Source: Quillaja saponaria
Taxonomy: Eukaryota; Streptophyta; Magnoliopsida; Fabales; Quillajaceae
NCBI GenBank assembly: GCA_029379385.1
Contig: CM055607.1
Coordinates: forward strand, 13,516,001-13,580,000
DNA length: 64,000 nucleotides
Direction: 5' to 3'
Position 1 is the stretch's first letter. Every line of letters begins with the position of its first letter. The notes beneath the pieces are model-generated. The model ran no database searches and was not told the DNA's origin. It saw only the letters and a list, made by a program, of their open reading frames with translations. Made by a program: the position numbers and the translations under genes. This document shows, in pieces, positions 51,232 to 62,100 of the stretch.

Positions 51232-52721
51232 GCACAGTTTTGCAATCCAATTAGTTAGCCTTAAATGCAATTCAACCCAGGTTTAGCAGCAATCTTCAAG
51301 TTTTGACAGAATTCATGATTTAAGTTGTGACCTTCTTTTAGAGCTCTGCATTTTTTTCAATACCAACGATTGTAAATTTTACAATTTTTGTTTTAGTCTT
51401 TACTCGTTTTCTGTTTGGCATTTATTTTGTACTACTTCCCTTCCCTGTAGAAATATCTGATATTGTGTTAGGGCCAGTGTGGTATTGCACTCAACTATGT
51501 AGAAAATCAACAGATTGAGTGCTTTTTGTCGGTGAAAAGCTAACCTCTGTACTCAGGTCTCTACTTCGCTTGCTTAAGTTTGTTGTAGTCTGTATTAATA
51601 TTATTTTATTATAATCTTTAGGTTCTTCATCAAAATTATCACTACATGATGAATATTGGCTGACCGCTGATGCCTTTCAATTTGTGAAGAGAGGATAAAG
51701 CTGAAGTTCAACATAAAAGGATTTATAGCTGTATAGAAAATATTGAAGTTACAACAATTCTTAGGGAAAGAAACCTTGAGAACAGAACATGCTATATTAG
51801 GACTTGTGATCGAGTTTTGACTTTATCCTAAATTAATAGTAAATGAGAAGAGAAACAATATTTTTTGTTATGAGATTTGTATATTATAAAATTTACAAAT
51901 CTCGAGAATTTTTCCGATTCTCACATCAACATGGTGCTATTTACAAAATTCTTGAGATCAGAAATGGAATTGTTGTACCCATTTCAACCTCATTTCTCAT
52001 CAAATTCTTGCCATTTCATTATTAAGGGATCATGGCTAATACTTTTTCCTGCTATGAAAAATCATAACAAAGAAACAACTGTTCAGATAAGAGATTTCAG
52101 TCACTCAGGCTCAAGTCTCGGAAGTGTATAGCGGGAAAGGTGGCAGACACTCAGCAAGTAACATTGTCGTTATTGTTAAACCAGAGGCTCTTCGTCCTCA
52201 AGAGAGATCAAAGGTTCCATGTTTCCATATCCCTAAATTCCTCATTTAGGTTATCCTCTTCAGCTGCTGCTCCCTGTTTCTTTGGCTTCTCACACATGAA
52301 TTAAAGGTAAATCCCTTCTCTGTTTTTTTGTATAAATACAAGACAAACAGACGTGATTTACAACAAAGTACCTGTGGTTTATGTCTATGATCTAACTTGC
52401 CTCTTGCAAAATCTAGAAAGATAGAGACCCGAAATATTTTAATGAATTGGTTGAAAATTTTTCACATCAAAAAATATATTTATATTATGAGATTGTGTAG
52501 AAGTATAATAAAGTTACACAAAAAAAGGGGTAAACTAGCTATAAATAAATTAAAAAAACTGACCCACTGTAACATCTCTAAAGCTTTGTGGCAGTAAGGT
52601 TTGCATCTCAAAGAGCTTGCAAAATTTTGCAATTTTTTCGTTTCCTTTTTGTAGGCTGAGAAATTAATGTGAGGGAAAGAATCAAAGAAGTTAATGCATC
52701 CGGGTCTTATTCTGGTCTATA
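51232..52721. other. ACR10 3' flank, no further gene seen
   Basis: Contains the probable 3' untranslated region of ACR10 and AT-rich sequence. Small overlapping frames at 51840-52130 lack family similarity or coding character. Confidence 0.4.
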
Positions 52722-53176
52722 TTGGTCTCAAAAGATAATAAGCAGACTTACAAACGCATTCTATTTCCAGGTGTTAATCTTACACTTAGTTGGGTATTAT
52801 GAGCAGAATTAGCACTACATCTTGCGTTTTCTTGAAGTTAGAGGTTGATTGTTTCCCGTAATTAGTGGGACATCAACTGAATGTTACATGATATGGACTT
52901 ATAGTGTTTGACTCGTACAACTTGTTAGGGACAATATTGCAACCCTTGATTCAGAATTATTAAGATTTCTTGCAGCAGGCTTAGGTATGGCAACCTTAAT
53001 TTCTTAGTATGTAGTATATACTAAGATTTAATACATGAATTGTTATGTTTAAGCAAGTGAATGGTAGACAATAATGTTTCTTAGATACACTTATACAGTT
53101 ATACTCATTAGTTATTGTGGAAACATGAGATAATGAGAAATGAAATAATTCTGAGATCAAAATTTGGTGAATTATA

Positions 53177-54358
53177 TAGATGGAAAATGGGCTGGGTCCA
53201 AGTCGGGCCCAGCCCTACTCCATCTTAATGGGCTTCTTAATTTTTAATGGGTCTAGTAATATTCAACACTCACGAGATCTAAGATAAATTTGTAATAATA
53301 TCAAAATTTATATTATTATGATCACTATACTTTGAATTTGAGTATCAAAATTTTATCATATAGAAAAATAATTTTGTATTAATAGTTTTGATATGAGAAT
53401 TTGATTTTAAATTTAAAAATTTTGAAAATATAAGAGGAAGCTTACTTTTGAAAATTCATGATTTGATGAGAATTTACAAATCATGGGTCTATGATAAATT
53501 TCTCATCCATTTAACTACCACTCAATTTATAATTTCATCATTTGTTTATCGAATATTTGAATCAAGATATTGTACCAGTATTATTAAACATGTTTTGTAA
53601 TTTATCCAAAATATTAAAATTTATGATTAAACTTAACGATTTCTATATATACAAGCATGTCACATAAGTTAAAATTTTAAAATGTCTATTGACCCGACAA
53701 TATAATTTATTTGTTACCCAATTTTTCTATTTCTTTCATTGAAATTTTCAGTTGACATTTATCATTCAATTAATTTCAATTTTTTATGGGTAATCAAGAT
53801 TTTAATTACATGTCACTAAATAACATTAGACAAAATTAGTAATAAATTGGGTCAACATTTATATGTATTAGCAAGAATATATTTAAACTCTAAGGTGCTT
53901 CAAGATATTTGGGCAAAGAAGGAAATTGAATTTTTGAACAAAAAATATTAGCTTCTTTAATACGAGTATTTTATTTTATTTTATTTTTTGTGTGTTTTAG
54001 TTTGCATTGTCAATTTGAAATGCGGAGTAGCTAGCAAGGAAATTTTGCTCCCTTTTTCTCATTTTAATTAAACATAAGAGTATAAATTATATTAACTAAC
54101 CAAAAATTTAATGTGACTTAAGTAAACCAATTCTTTAAAAAAATTATGGTAAAACATAATTTTCTTTTAAAAATAAATTTTTTAAAAACATTAGTAGAAC
54201 ATAGTTTTAAAAAAGAAAAAATTCAAGTATATGGACAAACCTATTGGGTCTGGGTATACCCAATAAATAATGAGTATTATTTTCAAGTCCATAATAGGAA
54301 TGAGTAAATAATAGGTCGAGGCCGGGCCTGATCAGACCCTGGCCCATTGCCATTTCTA
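53177..54358. mobile_element. hAT-like non-autonomous element, about 1.2 kb
   Basis: The left end TAGATGGAAAATGGGCTGGG and the right end, reversed, TAGAAATGGCAATGGGCCAG are imperfect inverted repeats rich in GGGCC, a terminus style common in plant hAT derivatives. The insertion is missing from duplication unit 2, where the flanks are joined (near 56640-56665). The interior is AT-rich without an ORF; no exact target duplication found. Confidence 0.65.
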
Positions 54359-54440
54359 GACTTAGATTTCTTAAGTAATATTCAAATTAGAGATTTCATT
54401 GTCTCTCTCTCTCTCTCTCTCATTTGCGTAGGTTGATATA

Positions 54441-54824
54441 GGCTTGATTTGGTAATGCTGTAGCTTTTTGAAAGGTGTTGTGCTCTTTTAGCTCTCTTAG
54501 AGTTAATTTTAAAAAGTTATAGTGGTAATGTTTAGTAAAATAATATAAAAATTACTCTCAATAAGTAAAAACTCATAAGATTAGACTTGGTTTGATAGTG
54601 TTGTTGCTTTTATTAAAAAAAATTGAAGTTATATTAATTTTTAAAATTTTTGAGGGGGGAAGCCAGCCTTTAAAAACACATATTGACAAGTTTTTAAAAA
54701 CACCCCTAACTTTCAAAAGTCCAGAACAAAAACACATTAACTTTATTTTTTCAAACATAAAAAAAATTGACTTATGTCATTCATAAGTATAAGTATCATC
54801 TCAAAAAGCATTACCACACCAAGC
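54441..54824. mobile_element. MITE, GGCTTGGTTTGGTAATG family
   Basis: Starts GGCTTGATTTGGTAATGCTG and ends, reversed, GCTTGGTGTGGTAATGC. A second internal start (GACTTGGTTTGATAGTG near 54584) suggests one copy nested in another. Absent from the matching site of unit 2. Confidence 0.75.
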
Positions 54825-54916
54825 ATTGCTATCTTTATCTTTACTATTTTGACTTTGACCCTCTGAACTATAAACTCCCATAGGCGTCGGCCATAGATGG
54901 GCGAAGAGAGAGGGAG

Positions 54917-54943
54917 ATGTGCACGTTAGAGAAGATTCAGTAA
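54917..54943 (+). pseudogene. ECI: Relic of a duplicated enoyl-CoA isomerase gene (first 6 codons)
   Basis: Preceded by the same leader as the intact gene (GCGTCGGCCATAGATGGGC). It reads MCTLEK like the intact copy at 56820, then diverges (IQ, stop at 54941-54943). Sequence resumes homology with unit 2 about 640 bp beyond the intact gene's stop. So a deletion has removed the rest of this copy. Confidence 0.8.
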
Positions 54944-55249
54944 GTAGCCATCAAAATCTCTTAGTTGTCTAATATAATTGAGTAAATTCTAATTTATTTT
55001 TTAAGTTATAAAATTGATATAAATAATATGTATGCACTTCATTTATATCTATACTATTATATAATAGAGGAGACCATCCTTTCGTGTTTGTTCATATTAC
55101 ATACAATACCCATCATCAATAAATACATATATTTTTAGTGTAAAGGTCTTTTATGTCTTTATGCAAAATTTAATTTTTTATTTTTTTTTAAAAACTACTC
55201 ACTACCAACACTACTCTAATACTAAATTATTAAAAAAATAAATAAAAGA

Positions 55250-56140
55250 GAAACTAATACTTGCTTTTGTAATGCTCTTTAGGAAGGTAATTATGCTTAT
55301 AAAGAGCATAAGTCAATTTTATTTTATTTTTTTGGTAAAAAAAAATATTAGGGTGTTTTTAATAACACTTAGGCTTGATTTGATAATGTTGTGACTTTTA
55401 AAAAGCTATTGTGACTTTCATGTGTGAAAAAATAGCTATCAAAAAGTTATAACAACCATATTTGATAAATATTTTATAAAAGTTATTATGGGTAGTAAAA
55501 GGAATGAATAAAGTATTTAGTAAAATAAATTATAAACTACTGTGAATGTATAAAATGACAAAAATAGACATTATTAATTAAAGTTATATTTAGGAAGAGA
55601 AATTTAATGGTTTATAAATTAATTAAAGATATATTTGGTAATTTTCTAACATTAATAAGGTGATTTTTGTATTTTTAATTTTGAAAAGTCACAACTAATT
55701 TTAAGGCTTGGTTTGATAATGTTCTTTTAGATGGTGCTTATGCTAATGAAGAGCAATTTTTTTTATGTTTGTTTAAAAAAAAAAAAAAGTGTGGTGCTTT
55801 TACTTTAGGATTTTATAAACTAGTTTCTGCTCTCCAAAGTTTAAAAAATTAATATAATATCAACTTTTGATGAAAATTTGTATTTATCATTTTATTAATT
55901 AATAAAGTAGGTTAATTATCTCTTTTTTTATTATCAATATCTATTATAGTTAATTTAAATATTTAGAACAACTTTACGATGAATTTACCAAATATTAATT
56001 TATAACTTCTACTAATTGAAAATAGCTTTTTCATTGTTTTACAAAACATTACTACTGTAATTTTTTAAAAGTAATTCTAAAACAGTCATTGGAGCACAAC
56101 AACTCTCAAAATACATTATCAAACTAAGCCTACAAGTATT
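55250..56140. repeat. Nested MITE cluster in unit 1
   Basis: Several starts of the GGCTTGATTTGATAATG family (about 55374 and 55703) and an inverted end (CATTATCAAACTAAGCC, about 56113) show elements inserted into one another. The block has a diverged counterpart at 58430-59138. Confidence 0.7.
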
Positions 56141-56819
56141 ACTTGGGATAATTCTGAATATATTCATTATTTTTGAAAAATAGTAGAAGAAGCACTCTAT
56201 ATTAAAAAAAGAAGAAGAAGTTATATTGGTCTCAAAGATAATGAGCAGACTAACATATATATGCATTCTATTTCTAGGTGCTAATCTTACACTTAAGTTG
56301 GGTATTATGAGCAAAATTAGCTCTACGTCTTGCGTTGCGTTTTCTGGAAGTAAGATGTTGATTGTTTCCCGTAATTAGTGGGACATCAACTGAATGTCAC
56401 AGGATATGGATTCTTAGTGTTTGACTGGTATAACTCGTTAGGGACATTGCAACCCTTGGTTCAGAATTATTCAGATTTGATGCAACAGGCTTAGGTGTGG
56501 CAATCTTAATTTCTTAGTATATACTATATATATACTACGATTTAATACATAAATTGTTCTGTTGAATGGTGGACAATAATCTTTCTTAAATGCACTTATT
56601 CGAAACATGAGATAATAAGAAATGAAATAACTCTGAAATCAAGAAATCAAGACTTAAATATTGCTTTAAGTAATATTCAAATTGGAGATTTCATTGTTTC
56701 TCTCTCTCAGTCTCTCTCATTTACGTAGGTTGATTTACTATCTCTGACTTTGACCCTCTGATTTATAAGCTGCCATAAGCGTCGGCCATAGATGGGCAGA
56801 GAAAGAAAGAAAGAGAGAT

Positions 56820-57536
56820 ATGTGCACGTTAGAGAAGAGAGACAGTCTCTTCATCTTGACACTAACAGGAAACAATCAACATAGACTAAACCCCACACTT
56901 CTCGATGCAATCCAATCGGCTTTACGCCGAGTCCGAGCCGAAGCCGCCACGTCCTCATCTTCTTCTTCCTCCGTACTAATTACCACTGCTGAGGGCAAGT
57001 TCTTCTCCAATGGCTACGATCTTGCCTGGGCTCAATCCTCCGGAGAAATAAATCAAGCTAGTCAACTCATGGATGCTAAACTCAGATCAGTTGTAGCCGA
57101 TCTAATCTCGCTCCCGATGCCAACAATTGCTGCCGTCACTGGTCACGCCTCAGCCGCCGGTTACATCCTTGCTCTCAGCCACGACTATATCCTTATGAGA
57201 AACGACAGGGGCTTTCTGTACATGAGCGAGCTGGATATCAAGCTTGTAATTCCGGCTTGGTTCATTTCTCTCGTCGAGTCGAGGATCGGCTCGCCGATAG
57301 CTCGCCGTGAGGTTGTACTGACAGCGGCTAAATTGACGGCTATGGATGCTGTACAGAAGGGTATTATCGACTCAGCTCATGATAGCGCCGATGAGACGGT
57401 TATGGCTGCGCTGAGATTGGGGGAGGAGTTGGTGAAAAAAGGTTGGGATGGACACGTGTACGGTGAGATACGAAAGCAAGTACTTGCTGGTGTTCTGGAC
57501 AAGATTGGTGAGATCAACACTAGATCCAAACTTTAG
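56820..57536 (+). CDS. ECI: Peroxisomal enoyl-CoA delta isomerase (ECI)
   Basis: Single-exon 238-residue member of the enoyl-CoA hydratase/isomerase (crotonase) superfamily. It shifts delta-3 double bonds to delta-2 enoyl-CoA so that unsaturated fatty acids can enter peroxisomal beta-oxidation. It ends in SKL, the peroxisomal targeting signal type 1. Recognised segments: MCTLEKRDSLFILTLTG, FSNGYDLAWAQ (62-72), the oxyanion-hole region AAVTGHASAAGYILALSHDY (104-123) and YMSELDIKL (134-142) with Glu137 the likely catalytic acid. A serine run (45-51) lies in a variable loop. An ATG at 56792 opens an overlapping out-of-frame ORF (56792-56884), which could lower initiation if transcribed. The gene is much more GC-rich than its surroundings. 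Its tandem copy is deleted. Confidence 0.95.
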   Translation: MCTLEKRDSLFILTLTGNNQHRLNPTLLDAIQSALRRVRAEAATSSSSSSSVLITTAEGKFFSNGYDLAWAQSSGEINQASQLMDAKLRSVVADLISLPMPTIAAVTGHASAAGYILALSHDYILMRNDRGFLYMSELDIKLVIPAWFISLVESRIGSPIARREVVLTAAKLTAMDAVQKGIIDSAHDSADETVMAALRLGEELVKKGWDGHVYGEIRKQVLAGVLDKIGEINTRSKL

Positions 57537-57764
57537 GGACAAAAAAGAAAAGTTGTATTGGGCTTATTGGACTATTGGTTCTATTGGACTCTGTACTTGG
57601 GCCTTTTATATGACTAATGTCTAAAATAAATTTGGGCCGGATTTGGCCCATCACATTGCATGCCTACTTTGCTATGGCTTTGGGGAAACCATTAAAAGCT
57701 TGGACTTAAATTCAACTCTCTAAAAAAGTTAAAATAAAATTTTGGTCAATCGACAAAAATACCC

Positions 57765-58175
57765 TTTTGTATCATAGTAAATAATATAATTATAAATAAT
57801 TAGTTAATGTTAAATAAATAAATTAGTTAAGTAATTCTAAACTAATATATTAATATTAATAAATAATATAAAAAAATAAATATAAGTAATAATAATTATA
57901 ATTAATAATAAATAAATAAATATAATTTTTTTAAAAAAAATTAAAAAATATTTATTTTATAAATTGTTGTATTTTTGTTACTTTATGTATTGAGAGATAT
58001 TTTTGTCATTTTAGCATAATTTTATATTATTTCGTGACTACAAACTGCATAGAAAATAATAAATAGAATATAATTATTATTTCTTACCAACGCTACCAAA
58101 CAATAGAATAAATGATCATTCCATTCTATTCTCATTCCAATTTCGCAAAAATCATTTTAGCATATCAAACTAGCA
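57765..58175. repeat. AT-rich dispersed repeat (copy 2)
   Basis: Counterpart of 34800-35320, sharing blocks in the same order and ending GCATATCAAACTAGCAC. It lies just downstream of the ECI gene and has no match in unit 1. Confidence 0.65.
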
Positions 58176-59138
58176 CTTAAATGTCTAATATAAGTGAGTA
58201 AATTCTATTTTTTTTTAATTTATTTATAAAATTGATTTAAATAAAATGTATACATTTCATTTATATCTATACTATTTTATAATAGAGGAGACCTTCCTTT
58301 TATGTTTGTTCATATCACATACAATACCCATCTATAAATACATATATTTTTAGTGTAAAGGTCTTTTATGTCTTTATGCAAAATTTAATTTAATTATTTT
58401 TTTAAAGCTACTTACTAGTAAAAAAAATAAGGCTTGGTTTTGTAATGCTCTTTGGGAGGATGCTTATGCTTATGAAGAGCATAAATCATTTTTTTTTATG
58501 TCTAGTAAAAAAAATAAAAATTAGAGTACTTTTACTCTGGCCTTTTAAAAGTCAGAGATGCGTTTAAAAGCGCTTAGGCTTGATTTGGTAATATTGTAAT
58601 TTTTAAAAAGCTATTGTGACTTTCATGCTATGAAAAAACAACTATAAAAAATTTACAACAACCCTGTTTGGTAAATTTTTTATAAAAATTGTTATAGGTA
58701 GTAAAACCAATGAATAAGGTATTTGGTAAAACAAATCATAAGTTACTATAAAATGTATAAAATGACAAAATTAGATATTGTTAATTAAAGTTATATTTAG
58801 GAAGAGAAATTTAATGGTTTATAAATTAATTGAAAATATATTTGATCATTTTCTAAAATTAACAAGGTGATTTTTGCACTTTTAATTATGAAAAACCACA
58901 ACTAGCTTTTAAGGCTTGGTTAGGTAATGATCTTTTGAATGGTGCTTATGCTTATGAAGACAATTTTTTAATGTTTGGGCAAAAAATAAAATAAGTAGGG
59001 TGCTTTTGTTTTGGGTTTTTTAAAGCTGGTTTCTACTCTTAAAAGTTTAAAAGACAAATATGACCTTAATTTTTAATGAAAATTTGTATTTATTTTTTTA
59101 TTAATTAATATAATAGGTTAATTATCTTTCTTTTTATT

Positions 59139-62100
59139 AAGGCTGAGCATTTTAATCGAGTAACAGAAATACTAACTCAAACCTGACCGAATTAAACAGC
59201 CACCGACCCAACCCGCCCTAAACAGTTTGAAACTCAATTTGGAAAATTAGGTATATTTCAAGCAATTTGTTTTTTGGTTCAAGATTGTTTTGGATTTCGA
59301 TTAACCGACCCGACCGAAATAGGTATATACTAATTTTTGTTATATTTTTTTTACACTTGTCTACATATAATTTGTTAATAATTCTTTCCTATATCCCTGC
59401 GAAGTAGGGGATTATTCCCCATGGCTAAAAAATCTTATATTTCTAGGTCATATTTCTCTCATCTCTTGATGCAGACAAAACTCTTTCTCTCAACATTTGA
59501 AATCCTAGATTCTTAAATCTCAATACCCTCTAAACCACCATAAATGAATCGTTCGACTCGTTAGCAGTTTAGTCTTTAGAGTATAAACACTTCCCTTAGT
59601 CCTCACTTCTCGCGATCTTTTAGCTTGGAGTTTCTAAATCAATGGTTGGAGTTTGAATTTGGAGAGGTGGAACCTTCAATCGGTTAGCTGAAGTGGCAGA
59701 GCTTGAAGCTTAGAAGTCATAACTCAATAGGGTAAGTTCGATCAACAGTTCTAGTTCTACAAATCTTAAGGTATGGATATTGTTGAAATGTTCTAATTCT
59801 GCCATTTTCAGTTGATTTTATGCCTTTGTTGTGTCTTTAGCTAGTTGGATTTGTTCTTCTTTGTTATGATTAAATATGACTGGCTCCTCTACATCCATCA
59901 TCGTTCTTTTACTTTAGCTTCTTTTTCTTCTGGTTTTGCAACTTCCTGTTCTCTCAGTCTTTCATTCCGTTGGACTAACCCCAGCTTTTCTTTGTTGCTG
60001 TCTCGTTCATATTCGAGTGAGTTTACCTTTTCCTACTTTGTGATTTTTATGAGTTTGTCATTGTTTGTAACTTTCTGATTTTTTTATTTAATTTTTTAGA
60101 AAATTGATCTGATTATTCACAGTGCATATTGAAAATTGTTTAGCTATCCCACTAACTTCAGAAGTTTTGTAGAGCTATATACCCAAATAATTCAACAGTA
60201 AGTAATAAAATTTCATACCAGGTAATCCAAAATGCTTTGCATGAACACATTAACATTGAAATGCAGAAGTTCCAGTAGTGATGGAAATATTGCACTAATA
60301 TCAAAAAGGGCATTTCTCTTGTTGTAGTAAATAAGTGGCAACCGAAACCAGTAAGATAAGATTTCCATGAATAAATGCTTTAAGTTCAGGATTCCTGCTT
60401 CTGTTCTCCTCACTATTCTAACATTTGTTGCAGGCTTCACTCCATTATCATATACAGACATTTTTTTTAGCTGTATTGATTTTATAACCAATAGCTAAAA
60501 ACTCACTAACTCCTTCCTTAGGTTCTTGTGCAGAAGAACCTCTGCTTTATCATTAGTAACTACAAAGAAATCCTTGTTTGCTTCCTGTATTTTATCTCTT
60601 AAAATTTTATTTTCTTTTGCTAATGATGATATCTGCTTATGAAAGTGCTCTCTTTCAATGGCTAGTCGCATTGCCAAATCCATAATAATTGTAGTTCTAA
60701 TTTAGTTTTTCCTTTAAGAAAAGAAATTTCACTTTCTCAGTAACCAATCAAAAAGTTATTTTTGAGAAAGTGAAATTTGTTTTCTTGAAGGAAAAACTAA
60801 ATAATTTTACTTAGTTTGTTAATTTTCAATTGATTGGCTTGATTGGATATTAATCTATTTTATCAGAGAAGTCTTTGTTTTGCAAGGAATTTATTAAATT
60901 GTAGTGCTTGTAAGAAAAAGTAATAGATGAATGGGACTTGTCAGTAACCATAATTTGAATACCTTATAATGTATGATTAAAAGTTTTATTTATTTCTCTT
61001 TATGAACTTGTTTTTATATAAAAATCAATTAATTCTGCGTTGAGAGCATGATGTTGTTGACTGAATTACTAAAATATTTTAAGTTCCAAAATCTATGCTT
61101 TAATGAGACTTTTTAATACAATTTTCTAGAGTGAATATCAATCTTTGTCGTTTTCTTTGGACTTTTTATTTTGCTGTTTAATGAAAAAAAAAGAAGAAGA
61201 AAAGAATAAACAATCAGTGGAATTCTTGTAGGTCTATTTGGAGCCTTGATGATCTTTTGTTGATTATAAAATCATGGCAACTTATTGTCAGTCTATAATA
61301 TTAATAGTGACCTTTACTAAATTGAGATTAGATGATTGGATGACTTTTGTGTGCTCGGAACCTAGTTTGGCTATGCAATGGCTTGGTTGCAAAGGTTAAT
61401 GCATTTACTTAATATTCATAAATATTATGTTGTGGATTAATATACGAATGAGGAATCCTATTTGGAAAGATGATGATTTTCCAGCTTCTTAATGTGATGG
61501 ATCCTATTCTCCAGCTTCCTAATGCGACTTCCATAGTTGCATTGTCTTTACCTACACTTACAAGAAAATTAAAGTGAAATAAGAGTTAAATGATACCATG
61601 GTAATGGATCCTATTCTCCTTATAATTAGTTAGATGATATTAATTAGTTACATACATTTACAAATTGTAATAGTAGGTAAATTTGGGTTTGTGTAGATGG
61701 ACATTGAAAGTGTAAATGGAAGAAATGGGGAAGGATCTTCAAGAAAAAGAAAGAGATCAAATCTATGGGTGCTGAGATGCTTCACATTTGAAGAAACTTT
61801 GGAAGATAACAAAACTTATGAGTGTAACTATTTTAAGGCTACCTATGTCCTTAACTCTAGAACTAGTGGCACAATGAATTTGAAAATCACATATTGAATC
61901 AATGTTTGTATTTCCCTAAGCCGCTATTGTATGGATCAGTATTAGTAGGCTGAAGTCTCATGTGTTTATTTGTAATAGTTATGAATGGTACTTGGGTTGT
62001 GTTAGTTTAATTTGTTATGGACAAAGAAACTTTTTAGTTAGTATTATTATAATGTAATATTAACTTATGATAGTTATGAATCTAAGCAACTGTTATTACT

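Larger units (their letters stand above)
52722..56140 (+). repeat. ECI-region tandem duplication, unit 1 (gene lost)
   Basis: 52722-53160, 54359-54440 and 54825-54940 match 56222-56850 in order, including TATTGGTCTCAAA, CCGTAATTAGTGGGACATCA, the CT-rich tract and GCGTCGGCCATAGATGGGC. 54960-56000 matches 58180-59138. In between, the ECI gene body is deleted, and two transposons (53177-54358, 54441-54824) are inserted. Confidence 0.85.
56222..59138 (+). repeat. ECI-region tandem duplication, unit 2 (gene kept)
   Basis: Homologous to unit 1 on both sides of the intact enoyl-CoA isomerase gene. Homology stops at about 59138, inside AATTATCTTTCTTTTTATTA. There a hAT element begins, while unit 1 continues with TCAATATCTATTATAG. 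Confidence 0.82.

Noticed and set aside
51843..52131. 60- and 84-codon overlapping frames
   Set aside because: No family similarity and mutually overlapping frames; AT-rich flank of ACR10.
54400..54421. (CT)n tract
   Set aside because: Simple microsatellite in the ECI-region repeat; ordinary plant sequence.
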